DNA of 32,879 bases from an uncultured Mycoplasmatota bacterium (GCA_900546715.1 UREA01000013.1:1-32879), one strand, 5' to 3'. Numbered from the stretch's first letter, positions 1 through 7,060 are shown. Made by a program: numbers and translations. The notes: generated by a model not told the origin, from the sequence alone.

Positions 1-13
1 AAATATTAAAAAA

Positions 14-48
14 GTTCAAGGTTTTTCATTTCTATGTGTGACTTGAAC
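14..48 (+). other. Leader hairpin upstream of pnp
   Basis: The heptamer GTTCAAG (14-20) and its complement CTTGAAC (42-48) could pair with a 21-nt loop just upstream of pnp. No T-run follows, so it is not a classic terminator. It could be an RNA processing or autoregulatory structure such as those known in rpsO-pnp leaders, but this is weak inference from one inverted repeat. Confidence 0.3.
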
Positions 49-72
49 GAAGAGAAAGGAATGGTACTTAAT

Positions 73-2247
73 ATGAAGAAAGTATATGAATTAGATTTTA
101 ATGGTAGAAAATTAGTTGTTGAAACTGGAGAACTTGCTAAACAAACTAATGGTTCAGTATTAGTTCGTTATGGTGATACAGCTGTTTTATCCGTATGTGT
201 TATGGGAAAAAATATGGTTAGTCAAGACTTTTTCCCATTAACTGTATTATATCAAGAAAGATTATATTCAGTAGGTAAAATTCCCGGAGGATTCATTAAA
301 AGAGAAGGTCGTCCTAGTGATGCCGCAACTCTTGCAGCAAGATTAATTGATCGCCCAATCAGACCAATGTTTGATGAAAATTTAAGAAATGAAATTCAAG
401 TTATCAATACTGTTTTATCAGTTGATCAAGATAACTCCCCAGAAATTACAGCTCTTTTTGGTTCGTCATTATGTCTTGGAATAAGCAATATTCCATTTGA
501 TGGTCCAGTTGCTGGTGTAATTGTTGGACGAGTTAATGGCGAGTTTATAATTAATCCAACAGCAGAACAAGCTGAAGTAAGTGATTTAAACTTAACTGTT
601 GCGGGTACAAAAGATGCAATATGCATGGTTGAAGCAGGAGCCAAAGAATTAAGTGAAGAAGTTATGCTTGATGCTCTAATGTTTGCTCATGAAAATATTA
701 AAGTATTATGTGAATTTGAACAAAAAATTATTGATGAAATAGGAGTTCCAAAAATTGAGCTTGAAAAAGCAGAAATTGATCCGGAATTAGAAAGTGCAGT
801 AAAAGAATATGCAACTAAAGATATGCTTGCTGCTATTCAAATAAAAGATAAGCTTGAAAAATATGCAAAAATCGATGAAGTAAAAGAAAATACGATAGAA
901 CACTTTAAAGAAGTTTATGCGGATAATGAAGAAATAGATAAAAAAATAGCTCAAGTAAATAAAGTTTTAGTAAGTATTGAAGCTGGCGAAGTAAGAAGAT
1001 TAATAACTGATGAACATATTCGTCCAGATGGCAGAAAAATGGATGAAATAAGACCACTTCATGCCGAAGTTGACTTGCTTGCTCGTACTCATGGTTCAGC
1101 TTTATTTTCTCGTGGTGAAACTCAAGTACTTGCAACAACTACTTTAGGAGCCATCGGCGAACATCAAATCCTTGATGGTTTAGGTATTGAAGACTCTAAA
1201 AGATTTATGTTACACTATAATTTTCCACAATTTTCAGTTGGAGAAGTAGGAAGATATGGTTCTCCTGGTAGAAGAGAAATCGGTCATGGAGCCCTAGGTG
1301 AAAGAGCTCTTGCCCAAGTTATTCCAAGTGAAGAAGAATTCCCATATACTATAAGAGTAGTATCAGAAGTATTAGAAAGTAATGGTTCATCAAGCCAAGC
1401 AACAATTTGTTCTGGTTGCTTAAGTTTAATGGCTGCAGGTGTGCCAATAAAAGCTCCTGTTGCGGGTATTGCTATGGGGCTTATTACTAGTCCGGATGGC
1501 TCTAAATATACAATTCTTACAGACATTCAAGGTCTTGAAGATCATATGGGAGATATGGACTTTAAAGTTGCAGGAACAAAAGATGGTATTACAGCCTTAC
1601 AAATGGACATCAAGATTAAGGGAGTTACAAAAGAAATTTTAAGTGAAGCTCTAGCTCAAGCTAAAAAAGCTCGTTTAGAAATCCTTGATGTAATGCATGA
1701 GGCAATTGCTGAACCGCGTAAAGAAGTTAGTAAGTATGCCCCAAAAATTGAAACATTTGAAATTGATCCTGATAAAATTAAAGATGTTATTGGTCGTGGT
1801 GGAGATATGATTACTAAAATTATTCTTGAAGCATCGGGAGTGAGTAGTGTCAATGATAAAGATGCAGTTAAAGTAGACCTTGAAGATGACGGTAGAGTAA
1901 TTATATATCACACTGATAAAGATATTATCGCTAAGACTCGTAAGATGATTGAAGATGTCGTTAGAGTAGTTGAAGATGACAAAATTTATACTGGTAAAGT
2001 AGTTAAAGTTGAAGACTTTGGAGTATTTGTAGAACTTTGGCCAGGTTGCGAAGGTTTAGTTCATGTATCACAACTTGATTATAAGAGAGTAGAAAAACCA
2101 AGTGATATTGTATCCGTTGGTGATGAAATAATGGTTAAGTCTTTAGGCTATGATAATCGTGGAAGACTTAATTTGTCACGCAAGGAATGTTTGCCAAAAC
2201 CTGAAAAGAAAGCCCCAAGAGATGAAAAGACAAGTAAAAGTAAATAG
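73..2247 (+). CDS. pnp: Polynucleotide phosphorylase (PNPase)
   Basis: Phosphorolytic 3'-5' exoribonuclease of mRNA turnover, a trimer in the cytoplasm. The 724-residue protein has the family order: first RNase PH domain, helical linker (about 240-320), second RNase PH domain (about 325-550), a KH domain with the GxxG loop as IGRGG, and a C-terminal S1 domain (YTGKVVKVEDFGVFVELWPG). Length is normal. I chose the ATG at 73 because MKKVYELDFNGRK matches the usual N-terminus. GAGAAAGGA at 52-60 lies 12 nt before it and directly abuts an alternative ATG at 61, so 61 (MVLN...) remains possible. The 3' end overlaps the next gene by 26 nt, suggesting translational coupling. Confidence 0.97.
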   Translation: MKKVYELDFNGRKLVVETGELAKQTNGSVLVRYGDTAVLSVCVMGKNMVSQDFFPLTVLYQERLYSVGKIPGGFIKREGRPSDAATLAARLIDRPIRPMFDENLRNEIQVINTVLSVDQDNSPEITALFGSSLCLGISNIPFDGPVAGVIVGRVNGEFIINPTAEQAEVSDLNLTVAGTKDAICMVEAGAKELSEEVMLDALMFAHENIKVLCEFEQKIIDEIGVPKIELEKAEIDPELESAVKEYATKDMLAAIQIKDKLEKYAKIDEVKENTIEHFKEVYADNEEIDKKIAQVNKVLVSIEAGEVRRLITDEHIRPDGRKMDEIRPLHAEVDLLARTHGSALFSRGETQVLATTTLGAIGEHQILDGLGIEDSKRFMLHYNFPQFSVGEVGRYGSPGRREIGHGALGERALAQVIPSEEEFPYTIRVVSEVLESNGSSSQATICSGCLSLMAAGVPIKAPVAGIAMGLITSPDGSKYTILTDIQGLEDHMGDMDFKVAGTKDGITALQMDIKIKGVTKEILSEALAQAKKARLEILDVMHEAIAEPRKEVSKYAPKIETFEIDPDKIKDVIGRGGDMITKIILEASGVSSVNDKDAVKVDLEDDGRVIIYHTDKDIIAKTRKMIEDVVRVVEDDKIYTGKVVKVEDFGVFVELWPGCEGLVHVSQLDYKRVEKPSDIVSVGDEIMVKSLGYDNRGRLNLSRKECLPKPEKKAPRDEKTSKSK

Positions 2248-2452
2248 TCTTTATAAACATTTTAAAGGTCATATATATAAAGATATTGCATTTGCTAAAG
2301 ATAGCGAAGATGAATCCCTTAAAGTAGTTTATCAAAATATTGATACCAATGAAATTTGGGTTAGAGATTATGATGAATTTGTTAGTTTAGTTGATACTAA
2401 AAAATATCCAAACGTAAAACAAAAATATCGTTTTGAAGAAATAGAGGGATAA
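2222..2452 (+). CDS. DUF1653 family protein
   Basis: A 76-residue protein beginning MKRQVKVNSLYKHFKGHIY and containing the DUF1653 hallmarks: YKHFKG near the start, VVYQN, IWVR in the middle and KYPNVKQKYRFE at the end. The family is widespread and small, with no firmly assigned biochemical role. The start codon lies inside the last codons of pnp (26-nt overlap, different frame), so it is probably co-transcribed and coupled to pnp. A longer upstream reading in the same frame lies wholly within pnp and is not needed. Confidence 0.85.
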   Translation: MKRQVKVNSLYKHFKGHIYKDIAFAKDSEDESLKVVYQNIDTNEIWVRDYDEFVSLVDTKKYPNVKQKYRFEEIEG

Positions 2453-2453
2453 T

Positions 2454-2957
2454 ATGGATTATGGTGCTGCCTTTGATTTTTATAAAAAATTATATATTTC
2501 CAATCCTGAATTTCAGGAAATAATAAAAACCTATATGAAAGCAAAGCAAATTAGATTTTTTGGTGAACCAGAATGGATTAAAATAGAGTCTCAAAATTTT
2601 ATTCCTATTGTAGGTAATGCTCCAGAATTCATTGATATGTTTCGTTTAGGTTATAATGAAGGAAATTGTGTTATGATGACAAGACTTTTAAGTTATTCTT
2701 ATGATGATGTTGATATAGTATCAGGTATTTTGCCATTACTTAAAGGAACACGTAATGCCGAAGTAGAAGGTGGACATTGTTGGTTAGAAGATAAATTTAC
2801 CATAATTGATACATCTTTAATGTTAGTCATAGATAAAAGTTTAAAAGAAACTTTAGGATATATTGAAGAACAAAGAATAACTGCAAGTGATTTAAGAAAA
2901 TCTCCAATGTATGTAGCTCATAAAGAATTTGTGAGAGATTCAAGTTTAAAAAGGTGA
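2454..2957 (+). CDS. Conserved hypothetical protein with Cys-His-Asp arrangement
   Basis: A 167-residue soluble protein that I cannot assign to a named family. GAGGG sits 5-6 nt before the ATG, and the gene follows the DUF1653 stop by one base, so it belongs to the pnp transcript. Three conserved-looking segments appear in order: NEGNCVMMTRLLSYS, GGHCWLEDKFTIIDTSLM, and a basic C-terminus. The spacing Cys...His...Asp (EGNC / GGHCW / IIDT) is what a transglutaminase- or papain-like cysteine hydrolase would show, but this is inference from the motif order alone. There is no signal peptide or membrane segment. Confidence 0.7.
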   Translation: MDYGAAFDFYKKLYISNPEFQEIIKTYMKAKQIRFFGEPEWIKIESQNFIPIVGNAPEFIDMFRLGYNEGNCVMMTRLLSYSYDDVDIVSGILPLLKGTRNAEVEGGHCWLEDKFTIIDTSLMLVIDKSLKETLGYIEEQRITASDLRKSPMYVAHKEFVRDSSLKR

Positions 2958-2976
2958 TTATTTAATCATCTTTTTT
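2948..2976. terminator. Bidirectional terminator between convergent genes
   Basis: An inverted repeat AAAAAGGTGATTA / TAATCATCTTTTT with a 2-nt loop overlaps the stop codons of both convergent genes. It has A-run and T-run flanks suitable for termination in both directions. Confidence 0.75.
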
Positions 2977-4304
2977 AGTTCATTAATAAATATGGATTTA
3001 TTTATTATTGGTACCATTATATAAACTTTATTTTTAGTTCTAGTTAAAGCAACATAAAATAGCCTTCGCTCTTCTGCATAAGTATAGGTTTTATCACTAG
3101 GATGCATTCCTTCTAAAAGTTTATTATTAACTATCTTATTAGGAAAACCATATACACCATCAACCATATTAATTAGAATCACATTATCGGCTTCTAACCC
3201 TTTTGAAGAATGCACAGTTAAATAATTTACTTCATCATCACTAAAATTTTTAATATCAAAATTATTTCTTCCTAAAACAAGGATATTGTCATTTATACTT
3301 TTTACTTTTTTATAAAGTTTTTTAAAAGCTTTTTTAGGATTAATATAATAAATAAACTCAATAGGTTTATCTACATGTTTATTACTTATTAAATCTTTTT
3401 TTAATTGTCTTTTGTTTTTCATAATAAATGAGGCTGCAATATTAATAAGTTCTTGACTATTACGATAGGTATTTTTAAGATATAGTACCCTAGAATTAGG
3501 AATAAGTTTAGGAAAATCTAAAAATAAATTTATATCACACCCAGAAAAATGATATATTGATTGATAATCATCACCAACAACAAAAAGAATAGCTTTATTA
3601 ATTTCTCTTAATTTATTAACTAAATTAAATCTAATGATAGATGTATCTTGAAATTCATCAACAATAATAAATTTATATTTATAAAATTTATCTAAAATAT
3701 TTGTAGCGTTAATTATTAAATCATCAAAATCATAAGAATTATTACTCTTAAGTTCACTATCATAAACATTTTTAATAATATACATATATTTACTTAAAAA
3801 CTTATCCTTATGATAATTTTTGATTATATCTTCTTTACTTAAATCATTAGTTTTATATATTTTTATAATAGTTGTAATAACTTTAATAAATTCCTTATAT
3901 TTATAACTATCTAAAAACTTATTATAATTACATTCTTTAAAATATTTAAGTATTTCTATTTGCATCAATTCATCATTTAATGTATAAAAAAACTCATTAG
4001 CTATATATGTTAAGTAAGAATCACTTACTAAATTATAAGTAACACTATAATCATCTAATATATGCATAGCTAGTTTATGAAAAGTATAAATATCTACATT
4101 TTTATCTATTTTCTTTTTTAAATCATCAACACTTTTATTAGTAAAAGATATAACTAATATTTCTTGTTCCTTGCAGATATTATTATCTATTAAATATTCT
4201 ATTTTTTTGACAATAGTGAGTGTTTTACCAGCTCCCGCCCCAGCGATTAATAAAGTATTATTAAGTGTTTTTACAGCTTCTAGTTGATATTCATCTAATT
4301 TCAT
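2958..4304 (-). CDS. UvrD/Rep-like superfamily 1A DNA helicase (short form)
   Basis: ATP-dependent 3'-5' DNA helicase-type protein of 448 residues. Visible motifs in order: Walker A GAGAGKT (residues 22-28), motif Ia VISFTNKSVDDL, motif II IIVDEFQDTS, motif III VVGDDYQSIYHFSG, motif IV LKNTYRNSQELI, motif V LTVHSSKGLEADNVILIN, motif VI EERRLFYVALTRTKNKVYI. It is much shorter than PcrA/UvrD (about 700 residues), lacking most of the 1B/2B insertions, so it is a compact UvrD-like helicase rather than PcrA itself. AGAGG precedes the ATG by about 4 nt. Its substrate and process (repair, plasmid or phage related) cannot be told from the sequence. Confidence 0.9.
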   Translation of the reverse strand: MKLDEYQLEAVKTLNNTLLIAGAGAGKTLTIVKKIEYLIDNNICKEQEILVISFTNKSVDDLKKKIDKNVDIYTFHKLAMHILDDYSVTYNLVSDSYLTYIANEFFYTLNDELMQIEILKYFKECNYNKFLDSYKYKEFIKVITTIIKIYKTNDLSKEDIIKNYHKDKFLSKYMYIIKNVYDSELKSNNSYDFDDLIINATNILDKFYKYKFIIVDEFQDTSIIRFNLVNKLREINKAILFVVGDDYQSIYHFSGCDINLFLDFPKLIPNSRVLYLKNTYRNSQELINIAASFIMKNKRQLKKDLISNKHVDKPIEFIYYINPKKAFKKLYKKVKSINDNILVLGRNNFDIKNFSDDEVNYLTVHSSKGLEADNVILINMVDGVYGFPNKIVNNKLLEGMHPSDKTYTYAEERRLFYVALTRTKNKVYIMVPIINKSIFINELKKMIK

Positions 4305-4337
4305 AATTCCTCTAAATATTTAAAATTTTCAATTATA

Positions 4338-4366
4338 TTGTAATAAAATATAAAATTTGGTATATT
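4338..4366 (+). promoter_or_regulatory. Sigma-A-type promoter for small RNA
   Basis: TTGTAA (4338-4343), a 17-bp spacer and TATATT (4361-4366) point rightwards to a start near 4373. No ORF with a ribosome binding site follows. It fits a promoter for the short antisense RNA of the toxin locus. Confidence 0.55.
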
Positions 4367-4372
4367 ATATAT

Positions 4373-4441
4373 GTAAGTGTTACCCGTACTCGGGTAACGC
4401 CAAGTTATGTGTCGGCGCTACTTTCTAGTGGCGTCTTTCTT
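4373..4441 (+). ncRNA. Putative par/RNA II-like antitoxin RNA
   Basis: A predicted ~70-nt transcript starting after the promoter at 4338-4366. It contains a 5' stem-loop (GTTACCCG/CGGGTAAC, 4379-4398), the 9-mer GTCGGCGCT (4411-4419), and a final hairpin (CGCTACT/AGTGGCG with one mismatch) followed by TCTTTCTT. It converges on the 3' end of the toxin gene. Its 9-mer is also complementary to the toxin transcript 5' region, because the same 9-mer recurs on the plus strand at 4583-4591. Convergent transcripts with repeats giving complementarity in trans are the design of Enterococcus par (Fst/RNA II). The transcript ends are inferred. Confidence 0.5.
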
Positions 4442-4507
4442 ATTAATACTAAATTTTATTTTAATATTAATAATTATCATAAGTAAAAAGTTGAATATTT
4501 TTCTCAT
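4418..4507 (-). CDS. Small hydrophobic peptide, putative Fst-like type I toxin
   Basis: A 29-residue ORF, MRKIFNFLLMIIINI...KKDATRK, with an excellent ribosome binding site (AAGGAGG, 6 nt before ATG). It has a short hydrophobic stretch (about residues 4-15) and a charged C-terminus ending DATRK, resembling the charged tail of Fst-type toxins, which disturb the membrane. Its own promoter lies at 4615-4642, and a small RNA is encoded convergently over its 3' end. The architecture supports a type I toxin-antitoxin. The peptide is too short and divergent for a firm family call. It could instead be a short peptide with another role. Confidence 0.5.
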   Translation of the reverse strand: MRKIFNFLLMIIINIKIKFSINKKDATRK

Positions 4508-4510
4508 AAA

Positions 4511-4552
4511 CTACCTCCTTAACCTTGGAACTCTCTTAAGAATCATATCCAT
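4511..4552 (-). CDS. 13-residue upstream ORF preceding the toxin-like peptide
   Basis: ATG after AAAGGGGG encodes MDMILKRVPRLRR and stops at a TAG that is part of the toxin's AAGGAGGTAG ribosome binding site, three bases before the toxin ATG. The tight arrangement suggests translational coupling, with ribosomes ending this ORF opening or occupying the toxin start. It is basic (5 of 13 residues Lys/Arg). Whether it is translated is unknown. Confidence 0.4.
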   Translation of the reverse strand: MDMILKRVPRLRR

Positions 4553-4605
4553 GACCCCCTTTGAGCCTCAGCTAAAAAGATCGTCGGCGCTCTACAATAC
4601 AGGTA

Positions 4606-4632
4606 CAGTTATATATTATAACTGCTATTTTT
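4606..4632 (+). terminator. Hairpin with T-run (plus strand)
   Basis: CAGTTATA / TATAACTG with a 3-nt loop is followed by CTATTTTTTT. It would stop rightward transcripts running through from the small RNA. It overlaps the leftward toxin promoter, whose -10 lies in the hairpin. Confidence 0.5.
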
Positions 4633-4642
4633 TTATTTGCAA
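4615..4642 (-). promoter_or_regulatory. Promoter of toxin-like transcript
   Basis: Reading leftwards: TTGCAA (4637-4642), a 16-bp spacer and TATAAT (4615-4620), a near-consensus sigma-A promoter with a start near 4608. The leader of about 100 nt carries the upstream ORF and the GCGCCGAC repeat. Confidence 0.65.
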
Positions 4643-4646
4643 TCAC

Positions 4647-4683
4647 TTCGACACGCATCGACAAAACAATACAAAATTCGACA
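4647..4683 (-). promoter_or_regulatory. Three phased Spo0A-box-like sites
   Basis: On the minus strand TGTCGAA, TGTCGAT and TGTCGAA lie at 4677-4683, 4657-4663 and 4647-4653. They are in the same orientation and 20 and 10 bp apart, so all face the same side of the helix. The last ends 4 bp before the toxin -35 box. TGTCGAA is the core of the Spo0A box in Bacillus and Clostridium. Binding by Spo0A is inferred from the motif only; spo0A itself is not in the window. Confidence 0.45.
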
Positions 4684-4725
4684 AAAAGTTATATGTAAAT
4701 AATAAATGTATAATAATTAATTTGT

Positions 4726-4753
4726 TTGAATAAATTTTAAAAGATGCTATAAT
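4726..4753 (+). promoter_or_regulatory. Promoter of alanine racemase gene
   Basis: TTGAAT (4726-4731), a 16-bp spacer and TATAAT (4748-4753) lie directly upstream of the alr ribosome binding site. Confidence 0.7.
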
Positions 4754-4770
4754 ATTTAAAGAGGTATATT

Positions 4771-5913
4771 ATGAAGTTTAATACAATATTAGAAATAGAT
4801 TTAAAAAAATTATATGATAATGCAAGTATTCTTGCTAAAAGTTATAGTGATTATGAATACATTTTTGCAAATCTTAAAGATAATGCATATGGTATGGGAT
4901 TAAAAATAGTTAATACCCTAGCTAGTGCAGGGGTTAATTATTGTTTAGTAGGCCCTATACAAGATGCTATTTTAGTTAGAAGAATTAATCCCGATATTAA
5001 AATTTTGGTTAATTATTATGTTGATATAGATAATGTCTATGATGCTATAAATAATAATATTGCTCTAACCATACCTAGTCTAGATTATCTAAAAAAGATT
5101 AATGAATTAAAACTAAAAGATGATTTAGTCTTGCATATTTTAATTGATAATTCATCTAATAAAATGGGTATAAGTAGTAAAGTAGAGTTAGATGAAATAA
5201 TTAATATAATTGATAATAATGAACATTTAATACTTGAAGGGATGTATTCTGATTTAACTAGTATAGGTATTGAAGATGAATTTTATTATCATCAAGTTAA
5301 TCAGTTTTATAGCCTTATTAGTGAGTACTTAGATAGAAATTTAATTATTCATTTAAATGAACCATTAATGTATCATAAAAAACTAGATTATATAAGTGGT
5401 ATAAGATTCGATTTATCTTTAATTGGTATTGAAGAAAATGTGAATGAAGGTTTGCTTACCAACTTAAAAATTAAAAGTATTGAGAAAAAATATGGTGATT
5501 TAGAATTTCCTAATATTGATTTAAAGCTTATATTTTCCATAACTAGTGAGGTTATGCAAACTGGTCACATTTCTAAAGGAGATTTAATAGATAGAAATTA
5601 TATTGCTAAAGAAGATATGGATATTGCAGTAATTCCCATCGGTCATAAAGATGGTATTACTAAAGCAATTAAGTTTGTGGGCATTAATAATTACAAAAGA
5701 GATATTATTGCTGATGATATTGATCATATAATAGTTAGTGCTAGTGATGTATCTATTCACGATAAAGTATATATTGTTAATGAAGAGCGAGAAATATATG
5801 ACTTTTTAACTATTTTAAAAACTAATAGATATTATTTAATGAGTGTTTTAAATAGAAATTTAAGTAAAATATATATAAATGATGATTATGAAAAGAGGGA
5901 TAGTTATTTATGA
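4771..5913 (+). CDS. alr: Alanine racemase-like PLP enzyme
   Basis: PLP-dependent interconversion of L- and D-alanine for peptidoglycan. The 380-residue length is normal. The N-terminal PLP lysine motif reads FANLKDNAYGMG (family: VKANAYGHG), and the substrate-side tyrosine motif reads DRNYIA before IAVIPIGHKDG. In most family members the latter is IPIGYADG, so the tyrosine there is replaced by histidine. IDNSSNKMGIS and ISGIRFDLSLIG match the family's TGMxRxG and RPGI(A/M)LYG segments loosely. Divergent but with both catalytic residues kept; a role on another amino acid is possible. AGAGG precedes the ATG, and the stop overlaps the next start by 4 nt. Confidence 0.85.
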   Translation: MKFNTILEIDLKKLYDNASILAKSYSDYEYIFANLKDNAYGMGLKIVNTLASAGVNYCLVGPIQDAILVRRINPDIKILVNYYVDIDNVYDAINNNIALTIPSLDYLKKINELKLKDDLVLHILIDNSSNKMGISSKVELDEIINIIDNNEHLILEGMYSDLTSIGIEDEFYYHQVNQFYSLISEYLDRNLIIHLNEPLMYHKKLDYISGIRFDLSLIGIEENVNEGLLTNLKIKSIEKKYGDLEFPNIDLKLIFSITSEVMQTGHISKGDLIDRNYIAKEDMDIAVIPIGHKDGITKAIKFVGINNYKRDIIADDIDHIIVSASDVSIHDKVYIVNEEREIYDFLTILKTNRYYLMSVLNRNLSKIYINDDYEKRDSYL

Positions 5914-6326
5914 TGCAAAAAGTAGTAGGGGTAGCTTTTATAGAAAATGGTAAGTTATTAATTGTTCAGTCCCATAAAAGTAGTAAAACAAATTCTTGGA
6001 CTTTAGTTGGTGGAGGAGTAAAGGTTAGAGAAACTTTAGTTGAAGCTGCAATAAGAGAAGTAAGCGAAGAGATTCATAATAATTTTACAATATCGGAAAG
6101 TGACTTAGAACAACTTTTTACTTTTTCTAAAGCATGTTGCGAGTGATCCGAATAAAATGATTAGATGACTATATTTATAAGTCACAAAAAAATTGATGTG
6201 GAACTTACTACTAATGCAGAGATTTTACATTACCATTGGTATAAATTAGGGGATGATTTAAACATATCAGCATCAATTAAAGACCATTTTTTACCATATA
6301 CTATAAAAAATAATCTAATTTATTAA
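5910..6326 (+). pseudogene. Nudix hydrolase pseudogene (frameshifted)
   Basis: The first 78 residues are a good Nudix N-terminus with the box GGGVKVRETLVEAAIREVSEE. The frame is then lost near 6130-6146. The continuation is readable in a second frame (ASDPNKMI, about 6139-6163) and a third (TIFISHKKIDVELTTNAEI... to the stop at 6326), so at least two indels separate the pieces. Together they give about 135 residues, the usual Nudix length. It overlaps the end of alr by 4 nt, so the intact ancestor was probably coupled to it. Sequencing errors could mimic this, but two separate shifts make decay more likely. Confidence 0.75.
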
Positions 6327-6344
6327 AAAATATTCAAAAAACCA

Positions 6345-6373
6345 TTGCAAAACTCTTAATGATTTGATATAAT
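6345..6373 (+). promoter_or_regulatory. tRNA cluster promoter
   Basis: TTGCAA (6345-6350), a 17-bp spacer and TATAAT (6368-6373) lie 24 bp before the first tRNA. It probably drives all five tRNA genes up to the terminator at 7061. Confidence 0.8.
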
Positions 6374-6397
6374 TTGAAATGTCATCAGGAAGTTTTT

Positions 6398-6474
6398 GGG
6401 CGCTTAGCTCAGTTGGTTAGAGCACCTGCCTTACAAGCAGGGGGTCATAGGTTCGAGTCCTATATCGCCCACCA
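6398..6474 (+). tRNA. tRNA-Val (UAC)
   Basis: Complete cloverleaf with encoded CCA. The anticodon stem CCTGC/GCAGG carries loop CTTACAA (anticodon TAC), and the T loop is GGTTCGAGTCC. The acceptor pairs except for one mismatch (C6/T67). Confidence 0.95.
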
Positions 6475-6479
6475 TTAGT

Positions 6480-6555
<76 letters not shown>

Positions 6556-6562
6556 TATTTTT

Positions 6563-6871
6563 GGAGGAATAGCGAAGTGGTCAAACGCGGCAGACTGTAA
6601 TCTTGAAAAGATTTAAAATTTGCACCCTTAGTTGGAAACAATTAAGGTGGACATCGCTAATTCGGGGAAAACTAAGTAAACAATAGTTTATATGTCAATC
6701 CCGAGCTAGGTTAATACCGAGTGTAGAGACTTTATACGATGAACCTAAGTTCTTAATAGAATAAGGTTAAGAGAAAGTCCAGACTACAAACACATGGTGG
6801 TAGTGAAAACTATAGTGGTAAAGAAATCTGTTCCTTCGGGTTCTGTGGTTCAAATCCACATCTCCCCACCA
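6563..6871 (+). tRNA. tRNA-Tyr (GUA), split by a group I intron
   Basis: The 5' exon (6563-6598) ends in the anticodon loop after U35, and the 3' exon (6824-6871) resumes with AAATCTG. Joined, they form the anticodon arm GCAGA-CTGTAAA-TCTGT (anticodon GTA), a class II variable arm with CC-TTCG-GG, a T arm TGTGG-TTCAAAT-CCACA, and encoded CCA. The intervening 225 nt has group I core elements. The acceptor stem is imperfect: GGAGGAA against TCTCCCC leaves A3-C70 and A6-C67 mismatches, unusual for a working tRNA. It is the only tRNA-Tyr here, so whether it is the cell's sole copy cannot be told. Confidence 0.85.
6599..6823 (+). ncRNA. Group I self-splicing intron in tRNA-Tyr
   Basis: About 225 nt, without an ORF. 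The preceding exon ends in U and the intron ends in G, as group I chemistry requires. Conserved core elements are visible in order: P (AATTCGGGG, ~6659-6667), Q (AATCCCGAGCTA, ~6697-6708), R (GTGTAGAGACTTT, 6721-6733) and S (AAGAGAAAGTCC, 6769-6780). R and S closely match the P7-forming consensus of small tRNA introns (GUUCAGAGACUA / AAGAUAUAGUCC), like the tRNA-Leu introns of cyanobacteria. Insertion is in the anticodon loop between positions 35 and 36. The lack of a homing endonuclease suggests an old or vertically kept intron. Confidence 0.85.
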
Positions 6872-6878
6872 TTTTTAT

Positions 6879-6954
6879 TGCCTCGTAGCCAAGTGGTAAG
6901 GCATCAGACTTTGACTCTGACATTCCGCTGGTTCGAACCCAGCCGAGGCAGCCA
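6879..6954 (+). tRNA. tRNA-Gln (UUG)
   Basis: Acceptor TGCCTCG/CGAGGCA is perfect, with discriminator G and encoded CCA. The anticodon arm TCAGA-CTTTGAC-TCTGA gives TTG. Confidence 0.95.
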
Positions 6955-6972
6955 TTTATTTTTTTATGTATT

Positions 6973-7048
6973 GGTTCGTTAGCTCAGTAGGTAGAGCATT
7001 TGACTTTTAATCAAAGGGTCCTGGGTTCGAATCCCAGACGAGCCACCA
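6973..7048 (+). tRNA. tRNA-Lys (UUU)
   Basis: Cloverleaf with encoded CCA. The anticodon arm TTTGA-CTTTTAA-TCAAA gives TTT, and the T loop is GGGTTCGAATCCC. Confidence 0.95.
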
Positions 7049-7060
7049 TTATAAACAACA

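Larger units (their letters stand above)
4411..4591. repeat. Direct 9-mer repeats (GTCGGCGCT) of the type I locus
   Basis: GTCGGCGCT occurs at 4411-4419 and 4583-4591. One copy lies in the predicted small RNA, the other in the 5' leader of the oppositely transcribed toxin mRNA. The two RNAs can therefore pair at two separate places: the overlapping 3' ends and the repeats. Confidence 0.6.

Noticed and set aside
4407..4733. Plus-strand ORF of 108 codons over the toxin locus
   Set aside because: No ribosome binding site, runs through a terminator hairpin and the regulatory sites, and is antisense to the better-supported small peptide.
6794..6982. ORF across tRNA-Tyr and tRNA-Gln
   Set aside because: Lies in the intron and tRNA genes; chance reading frame.
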